Source of the DNA: Brachypodium distachyon
Taxonomy: Eukaryota > Streptophyta > Magnoliopsida > Poales > Poaceae
Assembly (NCBI RefSeq): GCF_000005505.3
Contig: NC_016134.3
Coordinates: 14,056,624 to 14,120,623 of the forward strand
Length of the DNA: 64,000 nt
Direction: 5' to 3'
Shown here piece after piece: positions 45,720 to 56,346 of the stretch (its first letter is position 1; each line of letters begins with the position of its first letter). The notes under the pieces are model-generated. The model was not told the DNA's origin and did no database searches. It was given only the letters and a program-made list of their open reading frames with translations. Made by a program: the position numbers and the translations under genes.

Positions 45720-46235
45720 CTCTTTTAATTTTATCAAGATCAAGATTTTTGAATATCCCTCACTCAATGTAGCACACCATCAAGTCATTAAGCCAACCAT
45801 CAGACATCTTATTGCGCAACTCGGTCTTGATGATCTTCATACTCCAGCTGAGAAGGCCCTTTCAACTGTTGCCGTCGCTACCGGCAAAATCAATGCCAAT
45901 TCAATGATACAATAAATTGTACTCCTTCCGTTCCATAATTCTTGTCGAAATATTACATGTATCCAAATACTTTTTATGAATAGATACATCCATTTTTGAT
46001 CAAATTTGAGACAAGAATTATGAAACGGAGGAAGTAGGAAACATGATGTAACTTTCAAGTTCAACTATCCTTTTAGCTAGACTTGCAATATCAAAACAAT
46101 CTTTGAAGTCTTCAACTCTCCTCATATGAATAACGAATAGCTCAAGGCTATCAACTATAGGCTCACGCTCATAATTAGAGAAATCATCATAATAAATCTT
46201 TGTAAGCTGAGCAAGCCTATCCACATTGAACCTAG
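45720..46235 (-). pseudogene. hAT transposase C-terminus split by a MITE
   Basis: The minus-strand peptide NVDRLAQLTKIYYDDFSNYE, then DSLELFVIHMRRVEDF and SLAKRIVELES, precedes the MITE at 45920-46037. After it come LALILPVATATVERAFSA, KTELRNKMSDGWLNDLMVCY and IEGYSKILI-type sequence. This is the hATC dimerisation region of the TTF/DUF4371 hAT family. The rest of the transposase is missing. Confidence 0.8.
45920..46037. mobile_element. Stowaway MITE inside a hAT transposase remnant
   Basis: TIRs ACTCCTTCCGTTCCATAATT and AATTATGAAACGGAGGAAGT with a flanking TA; about 118 bp. Confidence 0.88.
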
Positions 46236-47481
46236 CAAATGAGTATATTGGATCAAGACAAGCTGCTCCTTGTTGCTGCTAGACGCTGGGCGCTGGTGGC
46301 TGGCGCTGTCCCGCTGACGCCGAGCAGCGTGGTAGAGATTGAGATATCGACGAGCAGCGCAGCCTGTCCAGCCCAGCAGCGCCGCCTGCTCCGGCGCCCG
46401 GCTCCCGCGCGACTAACCCTAATTCCATGCTGCCGCCGTCCGCCAGGCTCGAGCGAAAGAAAGACAGATGGAGAGAAGGAGCGTGAGGCTACGCGGTGCG
46501 AACAGCGAAAGAACGAATCCGTATTTCCCATCGGGCTCGAGGGCATCGGCAATTCGCAGGCCCAGGAAGGCAGGAAGGAACAGACGGCCGGCCCAACAAC
46601 ACAAATCACGTAAACGCAGCGTTTTTCTTTCCTCAATTAGCGTTAACTGCCTTACTTGTAGTCCCGTATCAAAAAAATTGGCGAAAATCAAGGTAGGGCA
46701 GGCGCCCGACCTTGCCCTACCGGGAGCTCCGCCCATGTCTATAAACTAGGCTACACCATATCTACTAAAATTAGGGCGAAGGATTAAACTCGCCCGGTTA
46801 AGTTAATATGATAACCATAATTTCAACGTTTTAAAGTTTAATAAGGACTAAATGTAGATTTTCATAATAATTGAGGACCAAAAGTATAGTTGTCCCATAT
46901 TTTTTGCCTATAGCCTATCCTCGTCCATCGTGCTAATTGCCTGGAGCCTGATGTCAAAAAAAGTTGTCATTTTTTTGGCCTGGAACCTTGAAATCAAGAG
47001 GGACCTGGACTCGAAATACATCTATTCTGCTAGCGCAAATGGCAGAAAAACTGATGACCGAAAACCGAGATAAAAAATTTGTAGACCAAAAGTTTTTCCG
47101 TTAATTCAGGTATCAATTCCTGAAAGACCGACCGACCTGACAGAATTAAGAGTGTCCTCCTCATGTGATGCTATTTTTGTTTGATTGGCGTAAGATTGGT
47201 ATATTTTGTTCCAAATAAACGAAATTATGTCATAAATATAGGCGAAATGCTGCCAAAATTTTGCAATGAACCCCCTCAATTTTCAAGTAAACTTTACGTT
47301 TCATATTTTAGAGACCAAAACCAAAATTATGATCATGACCAAATGCCGACCCCTACGCCAAACTTTCCAGCAAAGCGAACAAAATGAGGCATTTTCTAAT
47401 GCAGTCTCTTAGACGTTGTATCTTAATGTACAACAAATGCTAAGAAACCACCTACCTAAATGCATTGACTCTTAAGTGTTG

Positions 47482-47834
47482 TACTCCCTCCGTTTGGGTT
47501 TATAAGGCCCACGCAGAATTTCATGCCAAACTTTGACCAAAAATTAGGTTGGTAATATAAGATTATTGCGACACAAAAGATATATAGTTGAATTCATATT
47601 GAAGAACTCCTTCTAATGGTATAAATTTTATATACATATACTCCCTCCGTCCCACATTAAATGACTCAAATTTGTCCAAATATGAATGTATTTATGTACA
47701 AAAAGTGTCTAGATACATGTAATAGAAAGTCACTTAAAATAGGACGGAGGGAATAGTAAATATAATTTGAATAATTGTTGATCAAAGTGTGGCGCAAAGT
47801 TCAATAGGAGAGTTATATACCCAAACGGAGGGAG
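47482..47834. mobile_element. MITE (outer) containing a second MITE
   Basis: The outer ends CTCCCTCCGTTTGGGTTTAT and TATATACCCAAACGGAGGGAG are inverted copies. A second element lies at 47641-47756. Removing it leaves an outer element of about 235 bp. Confidence 0.85.
47641..47756. mobile_element. Inner Stowaway MITE
   Basis: Ends CTCCCTCCGTCCCACATTAA and TTAAAATAGGACGGAGGGAA; interior AATGACTCAAATTTGTCC. It belongs to a different subfamily from the outer element. Confidence 0.88.
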
Positions 47835-48798
47835 CATCTCAAGTACTGACTCAGTTACCAAATATAAGATGTTTAAGTTTTGTACTAAGTTAAACTTTTT
47901 AGTTTACGGTTAAAAAAGCTTTTTAAAGTTTAAACAAGCTTATGTAAAAATGCATATACTTATTACAACCGCCCCTGGCTCTGTCTGTGACCCGCTTAAT
48001 CGCTCCAGTCAATCATTTTTGGTTACTCCAAATTCCACGGGTAAGAGAATAAAGTGAGTTGCACCTGCCGAATAACGAAGTTAGTTGACCAAGTTTATGT
48101 ATGTAACGCCATTGACTTAATACAGTGTCTATTGCTTAGGATCTGAGCAAGGGTGTGTTAGCTTTAGCTTATACACAGTACACTAGTGAAAATTGCTTGG
48201 TACAGGATTTGCACATGAAGAAATGTCCTCTTTTAGTTCTATTCTTTCTTTCTACTCTCAAGTGCACCTCTCACTGAAAGGCAATATGTGGATAATCCTT
48301 GTAAAACTGTGTCCAGCAATTCATCGATAGTCCCTGTAAAACTCTTTCATTTACATTTAGGACATGTACCCAAAATACTACTACTCGCAAAAAAAGTACG
48401 CAAAAAACTACAGAGCTTACTTCAGTCACTGAACGCAACAAAACGTTGTATTTGTTACAACCCTGGTGCACAGAAGCATCAGCTACAATTCCAGAAGCAA
48501 GAATTACATCGGAAGAAATACAAAGAGTTCATCACTGCTGACTGAAACAGGAAACTATACACACCTGAACACTGATTTGTTTTTGTTTTTCACGAAAGAC
48601 TTCACACCTTCGAAACCAATAGCAGATTAGCAGCCAGTAACTTCCTCATACATAACCATTTTTTCCTTGCCAATCAAGAAGTTGCAAGCCACCCTTTGCT
48701 CTGCCTCTGCCACAATTCCGAATAAACAACCCTAGATAGCATGCAAGCTGTTAACTAAATCATGCTCGTCTACTCTTTTTCAAGATAACGCCTCCAGC

Positions 48799-48844
48799 TA
48801 GGACATATACTCGTTTCAAAAAAAAAATGTTAGGACATATACTC
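48799..48844 (+). mobile_element. Tail-only LINE-type insertion with 14-bp duplication
   Basis: TAGGACATATACTC at 48799-48812 and 48831-48844 (perfect) flanks GTTTCA10TGT (18 bp). The GTTTC before the A run resembles the 3' end of the LINE at 33.9 kb. Confidence 0.75.
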
Positions 48845-49835
48845 CACCTGACAGCATCAGTAATTCAGTATCATGCTCACATTTGCATGAAAATGAACTT
48901 GGCAAAGGAAAACCAGTGGAAAATCTGTGAGTGCCAGACTGTATAAGAACGGTCATGATTCCAGGAAATAAGGTTGCACCAACTATAGTTGGATCACAGG
49001 TTTGTTTCAGGAGGCAATAATTAATCTGGCATATATCATCAGACTGGAACACATTCTTATTAAACTCCACATCAACAAGCATTGTAATCTTCTTTTGCAT
49101 GACGATTGAGATAGCTAGGTCCCATTTGCACAAGGCATGATGATCCAGTTTTTCCATGGCTGAAAGAAATTCGCCACTTCCAGACTAATCGAGAATTCGC
49201 TATTCCAAATGCCCAAGGACTAAAAGCACTACGCTCCCACTATTATATTTCTCTTCTTACAACCCACAAGCTTGCCCATCTAGAGTGAGTCATCCTTTGT
49301 CCTCTTTGTCCTTCCCCCAGTGTCATGCTGCCGGTAGCTACTCAAACCAATGGTGGCAGTAGGGAGTGTGCCAACAGTGCCTTGCGGGCATCTTTGAAGA
49401 GAAAACAAATAGTAACAATTGCACATGACTTTATGCATATTTACCGGTCAGAATTTTCAGAAACTCTGAAAACCAACCATCCTACATAATCACCACTCAC
49501 AAACATCAACTGCATTCAGGAATTCAGGACAGATTGCAGGACCAGGCTCATCGAGCGATTCAATCCATGCATTGCTACTAAATGAATATCTGAGTCACTA
49601 TGAAGTTTGACCAATCATTTCCCATGCAACACGACAAACACATATACGGATCTACTGGCACTAAAGAGTTCGATGCCGATGCACCTGAGAATCCTTCTGT
49701 TTTCTGTTTTCATAGTCTGACCAATGGGCCCCGGTTGCCGTTTTACCTCCGCACCACAGCTGGAACCAGCAGATTACTCACATCAATCACAATATTAGTT
49801 ACATGTTACATCGACCTTCCTGTACCACCTTTCCC

Positions 49836-52299
49836 TCACTCTGGGCTCTGGCTTTCTCGTACGCTCTTTCCTGAACTCTCCGCAGCTTCGTCCTGCGCCT
49901 TGCGCATCTCCTCTGAGCCTGCGCCGCCGTTGCCATTCTGACAGACGAACTCTACCAACTTACGGGTTATCGTGTCATCCTTGAAATGTGTGATCTTCAG
50001 CAACTTCAGGTGATTGCAAGTAAACGGTCTCCCGCTTGGACTGATCTCGCCTCTGCTGTTGTGGTCCTTTTGCATAACAATGAACTGGTTTTAAGGGATT
50101 GGCCACACGCTAAAAACTCTCGGAGCAAACAGTTCATCAAGTAGCACATCATACGTACCTCATCGAGGTGAAGATAAAGCTTCTCTAAGTTGGGTGAATG
50201 CTCAAGAATGGTTGACAATGCATCAAAGTCAGGGCCTATGCACCATTCACCAAGCGACAGAGTCTTGAGGTTTTTGAACACAGGGCAATTCCTCAATTGA
50301 CTCCTCAGCAGGACCTGAACATTAATATTGGAGTTGGTACTGAATACCGATGGTCCGCACATACTAGGTATACTTTTTTTTTTGAGGGAACACATACTAG
50401 GTATACTCACAAATAAATTAACCAAGCATGCTAATGCTAGTTCTATGACATTGTACATTTACGAGCGGATATCGTAGCGCATCAGACAGCAAGTTAGGTT
50501 CAAAGTTATGTACACCACAAACAATAGTAATTCAAACTTTTGTAGGGCACTGAAAACTTGAACTAGTAGATTAGTTTTGGTAGGATAAATAAGATAATAA
50601 TACTGTCAAGGTAGTATTGGATATATAGTTTTTGGCAGTAGTATAACAACATTATTCGTCTGAATGGCACCTATCCAATAGGCTGATCCATTGGTAAAAT
50701 GAACTTCCTTATGTCCATTAGAGAACTAAATTTAACATAGAAACCTAAAAAAATCATATGATATTTAAGCGGTCAACAATCATATTGCAATTCTTAGTAC
50801 TTTTAAACTGATTCATATTGATTTAATAAATTCACCACCAGAAGAAATAACAAAAAATGTCCACGCATCAAAATTCAAGAAACAAAAAAATACAATAGTT
50901 ATGCCATTAGCCTCTTCCCAGTTGGCCAGTTCCCATCCATATGGACTAAACACTGCAGAAAGTATAAGAACTGAGAAGGTGAATAAATGTACCTCTCCTC
51001 GATGAGCTAACAACTCCATTGTTCTCACATTGAAGAGGCTTCGAAGAATGCCACTGCCACCAAAAACTGTAATAGCATGAGATCCTGCAGAGCCATCATC
51101 ATCAGATTCACTGTCATTAGGATCCTCAGCATGAGATCCTGCAGAGCCATCGTCACCGGATTCACTACCATCAGCATCCTCAGCATGAGATCCTGCAGAA
51201 CCATCGTCATCAGATTCACTGTTATCAGGATTCTCAGCATCAGATCCTGCAGAGCCGTCATCATCGGATTCACTGTCATCAGGATTCTCAGCATCAGATC
51301 CTGCAGAATCATCATCATTGGATTCACTGTCAGGAATCTCAGCATGAAATCCTGCAGAGCCATCGTCATCGGATTCACTGTCATCAGGATCCTCACCAAT
51401 ATGCCAATATAGTATAAGGTAGACGATTGTCTACCTTCTTACCCAAAAAAAAAGGGATTCTCACCATCAGCATATGCAAAGAAAACATCATCATCGTCTC
51501 CATCATCCTCAATTGGTGGCCATTCATGATCACAGCGATGAAGCAAACAAGAGTCATCAAGCATAATAGTGGCTGTCACCAGTGAGCCCGAGTTCCTGAT
51601 CTCAGGAACAACACTGTAAGGTCTGATGCAGCGCAGCAAGACGAGGCCCGGAGCATCAACCAAGAGGCTGTTAGGTGTGAAGCAGTTGACCATAGTCAAA
51701 CGCCTGAGGGAGCCTGATCGAATGGTAACTCCATGTATGCTACTGTTCTTGAGCTCCAGCTCTTCCAAAGAAGTGCACCTAGAACAGAGCTGCGCGAGCA
51801 GCTCGCTATACATCTTGACATGGGTGAGCTTCAAGATCTTGAAATTTCCAAACAAGAAGCTCGTGTACTCTGGCTCCGGTCTCGGGTAGTGCCCCGTCCC
51901 TGACAGCTCGATGGCTCTGGCGTGGTGCCTGACGGCATAGACGGTCCACGTGTCGACGGCGCCACTGTGAGTCCAGCTCAGGTGGAGCGTGTCCAGCGGC
52001 ACGTCGGGGCTCCGCCTAAGCAGCAGGTTGTTGACGAACGCCTCGTACCTCCTCTGGTCGGCGCGGGCGTTGCAGGCGCAGGGGTGGCGGATGTCGAGGC
52101 ACGGCGCGGAAGCCCACATGTGGCGCCACCGCCTCGAGAGCAAGCTCATGCGGACCACCTCCCACGCCTTCAGGAAGGACAAAACGCGATGGCACAGATC
52201 GTCCGGGAGGTCGCTGATGCGGTCGCGGGCGGCGCCTTTGCCATCCCCACCGCTGCCGCTGTCGCCCGGCGGTTCCTGTCCTCCGTTCCCCTGGAGCAT
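49836..52299 (-). CDS. F-box/LRR/FBD protein, disrupted by a retro-insertion
   Basis: Minus strand; start ATG at 52299-52297. Coding segments: 52299-51467, then 51398-50993 (split only by the insertion at 51399-51466), then 50314-50159 and 50066-49836, with canonical splice sites between the last three. Without the insertion these sum to an uninterrupted 541-codon frame. Family knowledge: F-box proteins recruit substrates to SCF ubiquitin ligases by binding SKP1. Seen here: F-box DRISDLPDDLCHRVLSFL and RRWRHMW (residues 26-70), LRR-like part (SLEELELKNSSI; LKLTHVKMYS), six acidic repeats, then KNLKTLSLGEW and FTCNHLKLLKITHF of an FBD-type end. As the sequence stands the frame stops after 286 codons in the insertion, giving an F-box/LRR protein without its C-terminal third. 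Confidence 0.8.
50358..50407 (-). mobile_element. Tail-only LINE-type insertion with 17-bp duplication, in an F-box intron
   Basis: CACATACTAGGTATACT at 50358-50374 and 50391-50407 (perfect) flanks T9GAGGGAA (16 bp). It lies in the intron between the acidic-repeat exon and the LRR exon. Confidence 0.8.
51074..51394 (-). repeat. Coding minisatellite, six acidic 18-residue repeats
   Basis: Six units of 51-54 bp encode variants of EDPNDSESDDDGSAGSHA. The frame stays open through all units. One unit lacks a codon, and changes between units are mostly conservative, suggesting the region was translated when it expanded. Confidence 0.85.
51387..51466 (+). mobile_element. 56-bp truncated retroelement inside the F-box coding region
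   Basis: GGATYCTCACCA at 51387-51398 and 51455-51466 (one mismatch) flanks 56 bp ending in A9. The insert body is ATATGCCAATATAGTATAAG through GTCTACCTTCTTACCC. Read on the gene strand it brings a TAA stop (GGGTAAG). Confidence 0.8.
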
Positions 52300-52775
52300 T
52301 CCGTCAAACAGATTGCCTGCACGGAACACCGAAGACCACCAATCAATCACCGCCGGGACCAAAATCTTTCGCAGACGCAAACAAGAAACCAGCAAGAGCT
52401 AGCGACGCAGCATTTAGACGAACATATTCGATCACGACTAGGAACAAGAAACTCGCGAGGAACTCAGGAACCCTCGCGCGACAGGGAGGAGGAGAGGACT
52501 ACTACGGTCCCGGCACTGCCTACGCCACCGCCACCGCCCGGCGGCCCCCTCCCCCCCTGAAGCATTCCGTCAAACAAGTTACCTTCACAGAACACGACGA
52601 CCAACGATAAACCGCCAACTCGAAACCAAAAAATCTCGGCAGAAGCGGCAAGAAACCAAGAAGAGGTTCGCGACGCAGCATTCCGCCAGACGGATTTGCG
52701 ACCGGGGAACAAGAACTCGCGAGGAACCCTCGCATGGCGGGGGTGGGAAGTGGATCGGAGGAGGAGGACTCACCG
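52285..52775 (-). repeat. Tandem duplication of the F-box 5' region (about 265-bp unit)
   Basis: 52285-52500 and 52555-52770 are diverged direct copies. Both contain the start-codon context (GTTTGACGGAATGCT on the gene strand), a candidate 3' splice site before it (GTGCAG, GTGAAG), and CTCGCGAGGAA. A donor GTGAGT lies at 52773-52768, so the region is a 5' UTR intron with two possible acceptors. The outer copy has its own ATG followed by a short frame (MLQGGRGPPGGGG...), a possible upstream ORF. Confidence 0.6.
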
Positions 52776-54018
52776 GAGGGTCGGTGCTTTCTGAATGAAC
52801 CCGACGGGCGTGGGCTCCTCCCGTTTTGCTGCTGCTGCTGCTGCTTAGACTTTTTTTTAGCAGTGCGCGTGGAGAAGGAAAATGAAAAAACGTGGGACGC
52901 CGATTGGACCGTTAAATAGTTTAAGAATTACGGAGAATATTTATACAATATATTAAATCGGAGTTTGCAGTGACGGCAAGATCACGGCGGTACGTCACTT
53001 CACCGGAATTACGAATCTGTCACCAATGTCTCCACGTGTGTTTTAATCCCGGCTCCTTAAGCGCAGAAAAAACACGTACCGCCAAAAAAAAAACAGAGCC
53101 CTCTTTACTCCTCCTGCTCTCCTACGAATCTCACCCTCACCCCCTGCCCGATCCGGATCTCGCCCACGCCCGCCGACGCTGCTGTCGCCTCCACCAGCTC
53201 GTGCGTGTCGGTGGCGGCCGTGTGCGGAAGGCGGATGCGGACCCGCGGCTCTGTCGCGACCGTTGCCTCCATCGGCTTGCGCGACTTGGACGGCGATGGG
53301 ATGAGCCTGAGGCCGGGATGGCGGTGGCCTCGCGCAAGACAGCAGGGACCGCGTCGGCGCGAGCCATCGGTGGCCCTCCGGACGGGCAGTGGCACGCGGC
53401 GATCAATGGCCGGACGCGATGTGTGGGCGGCGCATAGGTGTACCTGGCGGCAAGTGGGAGCAGACGGCGCGCGGAAGTGGATGGGCGGCAGGAATCTACA
53501 AGCGGGGCGGCCGCGCATGGCGGCATGATGTTCGGCGGCGGGATGAATCGGGACGGGGAGAGAAGGAGTTTGCACTCGGGGTGGATGGAGAGGATAGTCA
53601 GAGGGCGAACGAGACATTGGGAGAAGAGATTTGAGAAATAATGTACGAAGTAGGAGTAATAGGAGAACAGGGCAAGGAGAAATATATAAATAAGACATTT
53701 GAAAAAATGAAAGAGACCAGAGTATAGCCACCGAAAATAAACATATCTTAAACACATCAATATTTAATTTGACGTTTTGATACATTTTCCGTTGTTCCGT
53801 AGCAACGCACGGGTTTTTTTTTGCTAAGTGTGTGTGTGTGTATATAGGTACGCCTATTCTTTCGAGTGCCCACCATCGGTACCGTCTATGTGCATAGGGA
53901 TTCTAACTTTTATTCTCCTTTTAGTTCTTTCCGTAATTCTAAGAGGAATGATAGTTTATTCAACTTCTTACACACTTATGACAACTTTATCTCAAGATTC
54001 AAATGGTTTCTTCTTTAA
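52776..54018. other. Upstream region of the F-box gene and repeats
   Basis: 52776-52860 is probably 5' UTR/promoter of the F-box gene, with a CTG microsatellite near 52830. 53100-53500 is GC-rich, with long overlapping open frames that show no domain. GTAGCAACGCACGGG near 53800 resembles a common terminal motif of grass DNA transposons, and a TG microsatellite follows at 53829. Confidence 0.4.
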
Positions 54019-54281
54019 GGACTTATTTGGTTCATAGGAATTTGAAACCATAGGGATAGGAAAAGTAGAGGATTGGAGTGTGCATGACATTCCATTCCTT
54101 AGGAATTTAAAATGAGGTCCTACCTAATGCTTAAAAACCTTAGGAATTAAGCCAATTTGGACTCAATCCTTAGAAATCTAACACTTCCATTCCTATAAAA
54201 CGAATGCTACACGTAGAAAAAATTCCTAAGGGTTGAAATTCTGTAAAATTCTTATGAGATTCATGCAAACCGAATAGGTCC
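54019..54281. mobile_element. Tourist-like MITE, 263 bp
   Basis: Ends GGACTTATTTGGTTCATAGG and, inverted, GGACCTATTCGGTTTGCATG. A TAA duplication lies at 54016-54018 and 54282-54284, as expected for PIF/Harbinger-derived MITEs. Confidence 0.8.
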
Positions 54282-54284
54282 TAA

Positions 54285-54920
54285 GCATGTTGTTGTATTT
54301 GAGGACCACACAGATCCAAAAGGCAATACCATTTTAGTATGGGCCAGGCCTAGGCAGCTGGCAGCCTGCCACAAGCAGCTACTAGGCCGCCAGAGTCCGT
54401 GTTCGATGCGTTTCTCTTTACCCAAAGTGGCCTAGCCCACCTTTCCTGTGAGGACATGTTGTACTAGTGCATGGTTCCATCGAGAGAAAAGAAAAAACAC
54501 AGCCTGAGGAAGCTATCATTCACGTGCATTTGTCCTCCTGCTTTTGCCCCATTGGCTGATCTTTATGCCTAGTGGATAATGAGCCAAAGGACAAAAGAAT
54601 GATTCCTCGTTACAATGGTTTCATGTTAGTATCCATTGGACATTTAGTTGCATGTACCTCTATTATTCATAGTAGAAGGATCATTAGCTTGCCATTACAC
54701 AGGCTGATATAGCGTGCTTACAACTCAACATCATTAAGCGTATAATAAAGTAAAGTGTTTGGATTTGTTCGTGTTTCGATACGAGCGAAATTAAATTTTC
54801 AGGCAGCGGAATCCACGACAAAAAGCCACAGCAAGGCAACTGTAGACCTGAAGAATTAAATTAAAGAACTAGCAAGCAAATTAGAATTTCCCGGCAGTGC
54901 ACCACCATCCATCCATCCAG
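54285..54920. other. Non-coding stretch
   Basis: Nothing recognisable. Confidence 0.4.
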
Positions 54921-55235
54921 TAAAAATCCCAGTAAAAATCTTCGGTACCCTGGATTCATCTAATCGGCACCTCAATAAAATGTATGTTCGGTACGCGGAA
55001 TTGACAAGACTCGGTACATTTAGAAAATCATTTAGATTATTAAGTGTGTTCATATGAGTAAAATCCCAATAAAAATCTTCGGTACCCCCGATTCATCTAA
55101 TCGGCACCTCAATAAAATGTGTGTTCGGTACCCGGAATTGACAAGACTCGTACATTAGAAAATCATTTAGATTATTAAAGTGTGTTCATATGATCGGCAT
55201 GATCGGCACCCGTGCTCCCAATTTCCTATAATCGG
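54921..55235 (+). repeat. Left subterminal repeat block of a putative transposon
   Basis: Two tandem units of about 130 bp (from 54921 and 55051) share AAAATCTTCGGTACCC, GATTCATCTAATCGGCACCT and AATCATTTAGATTATTAA. Their core is the inverse of the motif repeated at 57835-58975. Confidence 0.75.
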
Positions 55236-55678
55236 CACCTTAATAAAATAAGTTGGACCCAAAAAGAAAATGGATTTTGAAGCAAGAGAAAGAAAATTTA
55301 AGAAATCAACTCAAAATTACGTAACACTTGACTCAAGCACTTGAAGCAAGAGGGAACGGGTTTCAGAGTTCCAGATTTTCAGAACAATGTTTCAAGCACT
55401 TTACTTGACAGTTCGCTACTAATCACATCATCATACTGAAGTACCAAACAGAACTCAGCGCACACATATCTCAATCTGACAATCTCGATTCCAATTCTAA
55501 AACAAAACCCCGTAATCAATCCTCAGTAGTAGGAGCTGACAATCTCTGTCCCAATTCTACAAACAAGTGCAGCAGAAATTGTTGACGCCCAACGGGATGG
55601 CCGATTTGCTCCGGCAAGAGTCTCGCGGCGGCGCAGAGCATCTTCGTGACCGCTTCGGACAGCTCGACGGCGGCGAGG

Positions 55679-55807
55679 CGCCGCCAGCTTCAGCGCGTCC
55701 GCGGACAGCCGCGCCCCCAGGGGCTCCTCCGCGCACCGCTTGAGCCTCAGCCACTCCATCCTGTAGGCGTGCGCCAACACCAGCAGCGCCGCCCCGTGCT
55801 CCGCCAT
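55679..55807 (-). pseudogene. Fragment of a BTB-type (BT-like) protein gene
   Basis: The minus-strand peptide MAEHGAALLVLAHAYRMEWL, then KRCAEEPLGARLSADALKLA, resembles the BACK-like part following the BTB domain of plant BTB/TAZ (BT) proteins. The sequence before it has no BTB fold, and after it the frame is lost. Only about 43 codons are convincing; no TAZ finger was found. Confidence 0.5.
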
Positions 55808-56088
55808 CGCCGCTGCTCTCTTTGGAAAAATCCTCCACTCACTAGCATGCACAACGAGTAAACTAGACCATCAATTTGGGAGAAAAAGAGAGCAAATCTT
55901 TGGACAAGCAATCTGCAGGTGCAGCCGCTGCTATCTCGAGCACAAGACTCACATTGAAGCAGCAAGACGCAAGGTCATCTCCTCCTCCGGCGGCGGAGGC
56001 GGAGGCGGTCGGTGGGCGCGGCGTCGCCGTCGCCCTCGATGGCTACGAACGCAGCAGCGCCCAGCCTCGTCCTCCGGCGGCGGCGTCG

Positions 56089-56346
56089 GAGGCGGATGTG
56101 CTCGAGGCGGAGACGGTGGTGCGGGGGCGCGAGGAGGAGCAGCTTGCGGAGGCGGAGGACGGCGTCGGGGCACGAGGAGGCGATGGCGTCGACCTCGAGG
56201 CGCAGCGCCGCGGCGGCGCGCGGGGTGAGGCGAGCGTGGAGGATGCGGTGGACGGGGTGGAGGAAGAGGTGGAAGGCGTGCGGTTGGCGCAGCATGAAGT
56301 GGCCGGCGTCGAGCGGCGCGAGAGGGCTCCGAGGCGGGAGAAGGGC
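56089..56346 (-). pseudogene. Fragment of a PORR-domain (organelle RNA-binding) gene
   Basis: The minus-strand peptide PLDAGHFMLRQPHAFHLFLH, PVHRILHARLTPRAAAALRL, then DAVLRLRKLLLLAPPHHRLR and LEHIRL matches the plant organelle RNA recognition (WTF1-like) pattern, which binds group II introns in chloroplasts or mitochondria. The expected continuation (ARRDFGLPDDF type) is replaced by Arg-rich out-of-frame sequence, and no organelle targeting peptide is attached. About 86 codons remain. Confidence 0.65.

Larger units (their letters stand above)
45481..46737 (-). mobile_element. Deleted hAT element, 1257 bp
   Basis: The ends are inverted: CATGGGCGGAG at 45481 and CTCCGCCCATG ending at 46737. 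The flanks ACTATAAA (45473-45480) and TCTATAAA (46738-46745) form an 8-bp duplication with one mismatch, as expected for hAT. Inside is only the C-terminal part of a transposase plus a GC-rich arm, so it is an internal deletion derivative. Confidence 0.8.
46746..49835. other. Gene-poor stretch before the F-box gene
   Basis: Contains the nested MITEs (47482-47834) and a tail-only insertion (48799-48844). A minus-strand open frame at 48816-49157 (113 codons) has no recognised domain. GCCTGGAGCCT and GCCTGGAACCT near 46941 and 46978 may mark another small insertion. No gene supported. Confidence 0.4.
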
